A DNA stretch of 64,000 bases, taken from Luteipulveratus halotolerans. Its GTDB lineage: Bacteria; Actinomycetota; Actinomycetes; Actinomycetales; Dermatophilaceae. Below are positions 58,879 to 64,000 of the stretch, piece by piece (the stretch's first letter is position 1; every line of letters begins with the position of its first letter). The DNA is taken from contig NZ_LAIR01000002.1 of assembly GCF_001247745.1 (NCBI RefSeq), positions 2,480,001 through 2,544,000 of the forward strand. Direction: 5' to 3'. Under the pieces are notes generated by a model. That model was given only the letters and a program-made list of their open reading frames with translations, ran no database searches and was not told the origin of the DNA. The translations under genes were made by a program, and so were the position numbers.

Positions 58879-59750
58879 GGCCTGGCTCCACGTTCACCGG
58901 CCGCGAGCCACCCGCGGCTCGCTCGTACGTCGGCGGTCGCAGGTGCCGCGTCGTCATCCGCCATGACTCGGTCCTGCTCCAGCGCGTACCAGCCCGAGTA
59001 CCCCTGCTGCTCAAGGGATTCGACGATCCGCCCGATGTCGACCGCGCCCTCGCCGAGCGGCACGTAGATGCCCTGCTCGACCGCCTCGCCGTACGCGAGC
59101 GAACCGTCGACCACCCGGTCTAGCAGGTCCTGACGGACGTCCTTGAGGTGGACGTGGGCGATCCGCGCGGCGTGCTGCTCGGCCAGTCGCACCGGGTCGC
59201 TCCCACCGATGAGCAGATGCCCGGTGTCCAGGCACAGCGGTGCGGCCGATCCGTCGAGGACCCGCCGCACCTCGGCGTCCGACTCGATCATCGTGCCGAC
59301 GTGCGGGTGGAGCACGACGTCGAGCCCGGCGTCACGACCACGCGCGACCAGGTCGTCGAGCAGCCCGAGTGCACGCTCCCAGGCGGGCTCCGTCCAGGCC
59401 GGCCGGTCGTCGTACCCCTGTTGCCCGGTGGAGGCGGCGAGCACGACCGTCGTACCACCGCTGACGCTCAAAGCCGTTGCGGTGCGGTCGAACTCGGCCC
59501 GCGGGTCGTGCGTCTCGTCGTGGATCACCACGGGGAGGAACTGCGCCACGGCTCGCAGCCCGAAGCGGTCCAGCTGCGCGCGAGGATCGGCGTCGAGGAA
59601 TCCGGTCGGGCCCAGCTCGGTGGCCGTGAGACCGACCTCGCGGATGGCGCCGAGCACCTGGTCGACGGGCAGCTGCACACCCCACCCCTCGACCTCCGAC
59701 ACGCCCCACGAGATAGGGGCGGCCGCGACGCGGTCGAGGAGCCCGGTCAC
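58875..59750 (-). CDS. iolE: Inosose dehydratase / sugar-phosphate isomerase-type TIM barrel
   Basis: A 291-residue AP-endonuclease-2-fold protein. Features are MTGLLDRVAAAPISWGVSEVEGWG (the PISWG start usual for IolE), ELGPTGFLDADP, HPHVGTMIESDAEV and LCLDTGHLLIGGSDPVRLAEQHAARIAHVHLKDV (metal-binding Glu/Asp/His). It dehydrates scyllo-inosose to the dione used by IolD. Coupled to iolG by ATGA. Confidence 0.9.
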   Translation of the reverse strand: MTGLLDRVAAAPISWGVSEVEGWGVQLPVDQVLGAIREVGLTATELGPTGFLDADPRAQLDRFGLRAVAQFLPVVIHDETHDPRAEFDRTATALSVSGGTTVVLAASTGQQGYDDRPAWTEPAWERALGLLDDLVARGRDAGLDVVLHPHVGTMIESDAEVRRVLDGSAAPLCLDTGHLLIGGSDPVRLAEQHAARIAHVHLKDVRQDLLDRVVDGSLAYGEAVEQGIYVPLGEGAVDIGRIVESLEQQGYSGWYALEQDRVMADDDAAPATADVRASRGWLAAGERGARP

Positions 59751-60751
59751 AGGTCCGCGACCTCCGCGAGCGGCACGACCCGGCCCTCACGCCACGACCG
59801 GTCGCACGCCTCGGCCGTACGGAACGCCTGCAGCGCATCGGCCACCGTGCACGGCGACGGCGTCTCACCGCGCGCCACCGCGGCGAACGCCGTGAGCTCG
59901 GCGACGTAGGCCGGCTGGAAGCGGTCCATGAACGTCGCGTGCCCCGGCCCCGGCGGGAACGTCACGCCCTCCTCGGCCGATCGCATCGCCAGCGAGTCGT
60001 CGAGACCGGCCGTGAGTGTGCCCTTGCTGCCCATCGCCTCCAGGCGCACGTCGTGGCCCGCACCGTTGTAGCGCGTCGACGACACCAGGCAGGTCGTGCC
60101 GTCGACGAGACGCAGCAGCGCGGCGCCGGAGTCGACGTCGCCCGCGTCGACGAAGAACTGCTCACCCTTGTTGCCGCCCGTGGCGTACGCCGACTCGACC
60201 TCCTGGCCCGTCACGAACCGGATCGCGTCGAAGTCGTGCACGTTGCAGTCGCGGAAGATGCCGCCGCTCGTCGGGATGTACGACGCGTGCGGCGGGGTCT
60301 GGTCGTGGGTGTTGGCGCGGATCGTGTGCACGAACCCGAGCTCGTCGGCGGCGATCGCGTCACGCACCCGCTGGTAGCCCGCGTCGAAGCGCCGCTGGAA
60401 GCCGATGTGCACCGGCGTGCTGCTCTCGGCCTCGAGACGAGCGAGCTCGAGCGTCTCGTCCAGCGTGCGCGCGACGGGTTTCTCGCAGAACGTGGGTACG
60501 CCGGCCGCGATCCCCTGTCGCAGCAGCTCGGCGTGCGCGGGGGTCGCCGCCGCGATCACGAAGCCGTCGATGCCCGAGCCGAGCAGACCGTCGACGTCAC
60601 CGGCGTGCTCGGCACCGATCTCAGCGGCCACGCGCTGGGCGGCCGCATCGTCGGCATCCGCGACCACGAGGCTGTCGACGTCGTCCAGCCCCAGCAGGGT
60701 GCGGGCGTGGAACGCACCGATCCGACCGACTCCGACAAGACCGATCCGCAT
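59747..60751 (-). CDS. iolG: Inositol 2-dehydrogenase-type oxidoreductase
   Basis: A 334-residue GFO/IDH/MocA dehydrogenase. The NAD site is MRIGLVGVGRIGAFHARTL, the catalytic Lys is in FCEKPVARTLDE (about 95), and GGIFRDCNVHDFDAIRFVTG carries the Asp-His pair. IolG oxidises myo-inositol to scyllo-inosose, the first pathway step. First gene of the minus-strand cluster; upstream lies a 163-bp promoter region with an IolR-like palindrome and the divergent GntR gene. Confidence 0.93.
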   Translation of the reverse strand: MRIGLVGVGRIGAFHARTLLGLDDVDSLVVADADDAAAQRVAAEIGAEHAGDVDGLLGSGIDGFVIAAATPAHAELLRQGIAAGVPTFCEKPVARTLDETLELARLEAESSTPVHIGFQRRFDAGYQRVRDAIAADELGFVHTIRANTHDQTPPHASYIPTSGGIFRDCNVHDFDAIRFVTGQEVESAYATGGNKGEQFFVDAGDVDSGAALLRLVDGTTCLVSSTRYNGAGHDVRLEAMGSKGTLTAGLDDSLAMRSAEEGVTFPPGPGHATFMDRFQPAYVAELTAFAAVARGETPSPCTVADALQAFRTAEACDRSWREGRVVPLAEVADL

Positions 60752-60854
60752 CGGCGAGTTCCGTTCTGCTGCAGGGAGACTGGAGGTTGGTGCCGGCGGT
60801 GCGCGACCGTCGTACCGCTGTCCAGGCTCTCCCCCAGGCGGACCCGTGTCAAGA

Positions 60855-60879
60855 AATGTCCTGACATTCTCTTGTCCTG
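60855..60879. promoter_or_regulatory. IolR-like operator in the iolG/GntR divergent promoter
   Basis: AATGTCCTGACATT (60855-60868) is a palindrome whose core TGTCCTGACA (60857-60866) fits the motif KGWCHTRACA that I recall for corynebacterial IolR. A further half-site TGTCCTG lies at 60873-60879. It sits 103 bp before iolG and 35 bp before the GntR gene start. Confidence 0.65.
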
Positions 60880-60914
60880 CCTTTGAGCGCACATTCGGCG
60901 CTACGCTGCGACGC

Positions 60915-61652
60915 GTGGTCGAACCCGTGCCCGTGACTCTCGATCGTGGGTCACCCGTGCCGCTCTACCACCAGCTCGCCGAGCAGCTGCGTGACGCCGT
61001 GACGTCCGGGCGCCTGCAGCCCGGCGACCCGTTCGAGAACGAGATGGCAATGGCGCAGCGCCTCGGTCTGTCCAGGCCGACCGTCCGTCGCGCGATCCAG
61101 GACCTGGTCGCCCAAGGCCTCCTGCTGCGGCGGCGCGGGCTCGGCACCACCGTCGCCAACCGGCAGATCCATCGCCGGGCCGAGCTCACCAGCCTGTACG
61201 ACGACCTGCAGCGCGGCGGCGAGGTGCCGTCGACGACCGTGCTCGACCTGCGGTCGGTGCCGGACGAGACCGCGGCCCTGGCGCTCGGCGTCCCTGTCGA
61301 CGTCGACCTCACGCGGATCACGCGGGTGCGGACCGTCGGCGAGCAGCCGTTCGCGCTGATGCGCAACTGGTTGCCGCCCGCGCTCGGTGCGGTGACGCGT
61401 GACCAGCTCGAGCGGGACGGGCTCTACGCGCTGCTGCGCGAGCGCGGCGTCCGACCGGTCGTGGCGCACCAGACGATCGGGGCCCGCCGTCCCACAGCCG
61501 CCGAACGACGGCGTCTCGGGCTCCGGCCCTCGGAGCCGGTGCTGACCATGACGCGGGCCGCGTTCGACGCCGCCGGCAACCCGGTGGAGTACGGCGACCA
61601 CATCTACCGGGCGGACTCGTACACCATCGACGTCACCGTCGACGAGCGCTGA
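60915..61652 (+). CDS. GntR-family regulator of the inositol cluster (IolR-like)
   Basis: A 245-residue GntR/HutC-type regulator. The winged helix is VPLYHQLAEQLRDAVTSGRLQPGDPFENEMAMAQRLGLSRPTVRRAIQDLVAQGLLLRRRGLGTTVA (about 15-80); the UTRA-type effector domain follows. The start GTG at 60915 follows TACGCT by 7 nt (leaderless pattern). It is divergent from iolG, and the gap contains an IolR-like palindrome, so it should repress the iol genes until inositol or a pathway product binds. Confidence 0.88.
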   Translation: MVEPVPVTLDRGSPVPLYHQLAEQLRDAVTSGRLQPGDPFENEMAMAQRLGLSRPTVRRAIQDLVAQGLLLRRRGLGTTVANRQIHRRAELTSLYDDLQRGGEVPSTTVLDLRSVPDETAALALGVPVDVDLTRITRVRTVGEQPFALMRNWLPPALGAVTRDQLERDGLYALLRERGVRPVVAHQTIGARRPTAAERRRLGLRPSEPVLTMTRAAFDAAGNPVEYGDHIYRADSYTIDVTVDER

Positions 61653-61658
61653 CCCACG

Positions 61659-61711
61659 TACGAATCTCGTCTGTCCGGCGCTCCATGCACTGCCGGACAG
61701 ACAGACTTCGC
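61659..61711. repeat. Palindromic repeat, copy 2
   Basis: Left arm TACGAATCTCGTCTGTCCGG, loop CTCCATGCA, right arm GCCGGACAGACAGACTTCG. First of a tandem pair that ends just before the AbiEi/DUF559-like gene. Near-identical to copy 4. Confidence 0.65.
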
Positions 61712-61718
61712 CGCACCC

Positions 61719-61777
61719 TCGTACGAAACCCGTCTACCCGGCACTCCATGCACTGCCGAGCAGACAGCCTTCGTACG
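61719..61777. repeat. Palindromic repeat, copy 3
   Basis: Begins TCGTACGAAACCCGTCTACC, loop CTCCATGCA, ends CAGACAGCCTTCGTACG. Eight bp after copy 2, and 25 bp before the start of the AbiEi/DUF559-like gene. Pairs with copy 5 on the far side. Confidence 0.65.
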
Positions 61778-61802
61778 CCATCGGTCTCGCGAGCCCGAAC
61801 CT

Positions 61803-62735
61803 GTGGATGACTGCAGCCAGCTGCGTCAGACGGGAGTGGAGCCCCGCCGCGCGCGCGACGGGACGCCGTCGTTCCACGTCGTGCGCCACGGCGTGTGCAT
61901 CGACGCTGACACCTGGGCCTCGCTGGGGGCGGACGAGCGCTACCGCGCGTTCGTCCACGCCACGGCGTTGATGGCTCGGTCGGGTCCGCACGTGTTCTCT
62001 CATGAGTCCGCTGCCGTCCTGTGGGGCCTGCCCGTGGTGACGCCGTGGCCACGCAAAGCGCACGTCGTCGTGGACCCCCGAAAGGCTCGCAGCACAGCCC
62101 TCATCGTCAGGCACGAGCACGAGGACACCCGCGCCGAGGAGGTCGACGGCCAGCGGGCGACATCGGCGGCCCGGACGATCATCGACCTCGCGCGCGACAG
62201 CGGTCTGCTCGATGCGGTCGCCGCTGCGGACCACGCACTGCGCATCGGCCTGTGCACCCGCGAGGACCTTGAGCGCGAGGCACGACTCCTCCCTGTGCAC
62301 ACGCCGGGTTCGGGCCAGGCTCGCCTGGCCGCCGAGCTGGCGGACCCAGCGTCGGAGTCACCGGGCGAGAGTCTCAGCCGGGCACAGATGTTCCTCTTGC
62401 GCTTTCCCCGCCCCCGACTGCAGGTCGAGCACCGCGACGCCGACGGGCTGATCGGTGTCGTCGACTTCGACTGGGACGGCTGCGTCGGTGAGTTCGACGG
62501 CTACACGAAGTACTCGTCCAGATACGCACCGACCGTCGATGACGCACGAGCAATCGTCTACCGGGAGAAGCTCCGCGAGGACCGAGTTCGCGCACTCCCC
62601 CGCAACGTGGCCCGCTGGGGGTGGGACCACGCGCTCGCTGGAGCGCCCATGGCACAGCGGCTCTGCGCACAGGGTGTCCGACCGGAACCACGCCGACAGT
62701 GGTTCACCGTGCCCGGGCTGCCCGGCAATGACTGA
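61803..62735 (+). CDS. AbiEi antitoxin-like / DUF559 nuclease-fold protein
   Basis: A 310-residue protein common in actinobacteria. The first part has the AbiEi-antitoxin-like segment HVFSHESAAVLWGLPVVTPW (about 60-78), then EVDGQRATSAARTIIDLARDSGLLDAVAAADHALR. The C-terminal part looks like a DUF559/Vsr-type PD-(D/E)XK fold: VVDFDWDGCVGEFDGYTKYSSRY (Asp, Glu, Lys possible active-site set, about 217-239) and YREKLREDRVRALP. No toxin or phage-defence partner is adjacent. It starts with GTG and is bracketed by paired palindromic repeats. Function is unknown. Confidence 0.7.
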   Translation: MDDCSQLRQTGVEPRRARDGTPSFHVVRHGVCIDADTWASLGADERYRAFVHATALMARSGPHVFSHESAAVLWGLPVVTPWPRKAHVVVDPRKARSTALIVRHEHEDTRAEEVDGQRATSAARTIIDLARDSGLLDAVAAADHALRIGLCTREDLEREARLLPVHTPGSGQARLAAELADPASESPGESLSRAQMFLLRFPRPRLQVEHRDADGLIGVVDFDWDGCVGEFDGYTKYSSRYAPTVDDARAIVYREKLREDRVRALPRNVARWGWDHALAGAPMAQRLCAQGVRPEPRRQWFTVPGLPGND

Positions 62736-62775
62736 CTGTCCGGCACTCCATGCACTGCCGGACAGACAGACTTCG
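62731..62775. repeat. Palindromic repeat, copy 4
   Basis: TGTCCGGCACTCCATGCACT then GCCGGACAGACAGACTTCG. Starts at the stop codon of the AbiEi/DUF559-like gene. Matches copy 2 almost exactly. Confidence 0.65.
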
Positions 62776-62783
62776 CCGGGCCC

Positions 62784-62836
62784 TCGTACGAAACCCGTCT
62801 GTTCGGCACGCCATGCACTGCCGGACAGACGGGTTT
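62784..62836. repeat. Palindromic repeat, copy 5
   Basis: TCGTACGAAACCCGTCTGTT, loop CGCCATGCA, right arm GCCGGACAGACGGGTTT. Eight bp after copy 4, same pair spacing as copies 2 and 3. It also ends just before the stop of the convergent PH-domain gene. Confidence 0.65.
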
Positions 62837-62851
62837 GAGTGAAGGGGTCGG

Positions 62852-63505
62852 TCAGGTGAGGACGGCCACGGCGGCCATGGCGACCGCGGCGACGAGAGCC
62901 GCGATCGCGAGCACCGCGGGGCGTACGACGACCGGCCCGGTCTGCGGCTCCAGCAGGCCCTCCCCGACCGCCTTGTCGTACTCCTCACGCTGGAGCCGGA
63001 TCTGCTGGGCCAGGTCTCCGGCTGAGCCGCGCCGCTCGCGACGGACGACCTCGTCGGCGTTGGCACCGCCCGCGATCCGTCCCAGGCCAGCCATCGGGCC
63101 GAGCAAGGACGCCTTGCTCCCCTCGGGCGCACTGGCACGAGGGCGCTGCGCGGAGATCGCCCACGCGGAGTAGCCGTCGTCGTCGGGCGTGAACACCTTG
63201 AGGTTCCAACGGCTCTCGAGCACGTCGACCTGAGGCCAGGGCAGGTGCACGTCGCGCACGAGGTTGTGGATGTGCACACCGTCCTGCCGCAGCTGCACCG
63301 ACGGGCGCAGCAGGACGACCCAGGCGATGAGCGCGACGGCTCCGGACCACAGCAGGATCTCGACCTTGCCATTGGCATCCTCGAGCAGCGACAGCAGTGA
63401 GAGGCCTGCGGCGACGACCACCAGGAACCACCCCGCGACCTGCGCAGTCATCTGCCGGAAGACGTGGCGGGGCGGCTTCGCGGCTGGCTCTGGGGTGCTC
63501 GACAT
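62852..63505 (-). CDS. Bacterial PH-domain membrane protein
   Basis: A 217-residue protein. Two adjacent hydrophobic segments near the N-terminus (VAGWFLVVVAAGLSLLSLL and VEILLWSGAVALIAWVVLL) are followed by a bacterial PH-like domain (SVQLRQDGVHIHNLVRDVHLPWPQVDVLESRWNLKVFTPDDDGYSAWAIS). A last hydrophobic helix (VVVRPAVLAIAALVAAVAMAAVAVLT) ends the protein. The PxQL/HxHNL pattern fits the bPH_6 family. Role unknown, probably membrane-associated scaffold. ATG at 63505 is chosen; it is divergent from deoC with a 17-bp gap. Confidence 0.82.
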   Translation of the reverse strand: MSSTPEPAAKPPRHVFRQMTAQVAGWFLVVVAAGLSLLSLLEDANGKVEILLWSGAVALIAWVVLLRPSVQLRQDGVHIHNLVRDVHLPWPQVDVLESRWNLKVFTPDDDGYSAWAISAQRPRASAPEGSKASLLGPMAGLGRIAGGANADEVVRRERRGSAGDLAQQIRLQREEYDKAVGEGLLEPQTGPVVVRPAVLAIAALVAAVAMAAVAVLT

Positions 63506-63522
63506 GCGGATAGAGTTACCCG

Positions 63523-64000
63523 GTGAGCACAAGCACTGCAACGTCGCGGGCTCGGGACCTGCTCGGGGTGTCTGCCCTGACCAACGCCTCCTTGACGACC
63601 TGGCTGCACGGACTGCCCGGCGTCGACCACGTCGGCGCCGATGCTCGAGCCGCCGCCCTCAGTACGCGTTCGATCAAGACCACCAGCAAGGCGTGGGCGA
63701 TCGACACCGCCATCAGCATGATCGACCTCACCACGCTCGAGGGCGCCGACACCGAGGGCAAGGTCCGCTCGTTGTGCGCCAAGGCGATCACCCCTGACCC
63801 GCTCGACCCGACCACTCCGCACGTCGCCGCGGTCTGCGTCTACAACGACATGGTCGGCGTCGCCAAGGACGCCCTCAAGGGTACCGACATCAACGTCGCT
63901 GCTGTCGCCACCGCGTTCCCCTCGGGCCGCGCGAGCCTGCCGGTCAAGGTCGCCGACACCAAGGACGCCGTCGATGCCGGCGCCGATGAGATCGACATGG
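63523..64000 (+). CDS. deoC: Deoxyribose-phosphate aldolase, N-terminal part (cut by window edge)
   Basis: The first 159 codons of a DeoC protein; the gene continues past the right edge. Visible motifs are SMIDLTTLEGADTEGKVRSLCAKA (first strand-helix), HVAAVCVYNDMVGVA (substrate loop), VAAVATAFPSGRASLPVKVADTKDAVDAGADEIDM. The Schiff-base Lys lies outside the window. DeoC splits deoxyribose-5-phosphate to acetaldehyde and glyceraldehyde-3-phosphate. GTG at 63523 follows TAGAGT by 6 nt, a leaderless pattern. With the phosphorylase and mutase at 44-46.6 kb it would complete deoxynucleoside breakdown. Confidence 0.93.
   Translation, partial: MSTSTATSRARDLLGVSALTNASLTTWLHGLPGVDHVGADARAAALSTRSIKTTSKAWAIDTAISMIDLTTLEGADTEGKVRSLCAKAITPDPLDPTTPHVAAVCVYNDMVGVAKDALKGTDINVAAVATAFPSGRASLPVKVADTKDAVDAGADEIDM

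Noticed and set aside
61659..62836. Palindrome pairs read as terminal inverted repeats of an insertion sequence
   Set aside because: The enclosed protein has no transposase motif, no target-site duplication was seen, and another copy occurs alone at 51.15 kb.

Overview
The window is chromosomal DNA from a very GC-rich actinobacterium. The gene set points to the Micrococcales, perhaps near Dermacoccaceae or Intrasporangiaceae, but the species cannot be fixed from this sequence. Pointers are an acyl-CoA carboxylase with a small epsilon subunit, a divergent birA/accD pair, an LpdA-type flavoprotein, an MT0933-type antitoxin-like protein, many ATGA/GTGA stop-start overlaps, and many genes that look leaderless (a TAnnnT box 6-7 nt before the start codon). 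No rRNA, tRNA, CRISPR array or intact transposase was seen.

Layout. 1-7.3 kb: response regulator (cut by the window edge), enoyl-CoA hydratase, a 20-codon coupled ORF, class III adenylate cyclase and birA on the minus strand; divergent accD-accE; then a TauE/SafE permease facing a secreted beta-propeller phytase. 7.35-21.6 kb: an accessory block bounded by an exact 35-bp direct repeat, one copy being the 3' end of a MOSC gene. It carries copper handling (CopZ, a CPH-type CopB ATPase, a Met/His-rich DUF305 lipoprotein), an OmpR-type regulator whose kinase survives only as its ATP-binding end, a BNR-like lipoprotein, a polytopic membrane protein, a gamma-glutamyltransferase lipoprotein, a cation-diffusion-facilitator remnant, a TetR/MFS efflux pair, a Tat-exported NlpC/P60 protein and copies of a noncoding repeat. 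21.6-32.5 kb: MOSC, DUF885 peptidase, a frameshifted Na+/H+ antiporter with a UBP zinc finger, Maf, an MFS carrier and a LiuR-like branched-chain acyl-CoA catabolic locus. 32.5-38.3 kb: MoxR ATPase/VWA pair, a membrane-anchored secreted protein, a Ser/Thr kinase and a small HTH protein. 38.3-47.2 kb: aldo/keto reductase, acyl-CoA carboxylase alpha subunit, TetR, antitoxin-like protein, LpdA, and a purine nucleoside phosphorylase / phosphosugar mutase / HAD operon. 47.2-51.1 kb: EamA exporter and the bioYMN biotin importer with a divergent BioQ-like repressor. 51.2-61.7 kb: a nine-gene inositol uptake and catabolism cluster with a divergent GntR regulator. 61.7-64 kb: an AbiEi/DUF559-like gene bracketed by paired palindromic repeats, a PH-domain membrane protein and the start of deoC.

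How the parts fit. Biotin runs through the window: uptake (bioYMN), ligation (birA) and biotin-dependent carboxylases (accD/accE, accA, second accD). Inositol is a second theme: phytase could release inositol phosphates and the iol cluster takes up and degrades inositol. Nucleoside salvage (phosphorylase, mutase, deoC) is a third. Four local regulators sit beside operator-like palindromes that fit their families (LiuR-, BioQ-, IolR- and TetR/MFS-type). In the accessory block, 11-bp tandem boxes upstream of the DUF305 and NlpC genes suggest a small regulon of the now kinase-less response regulator.
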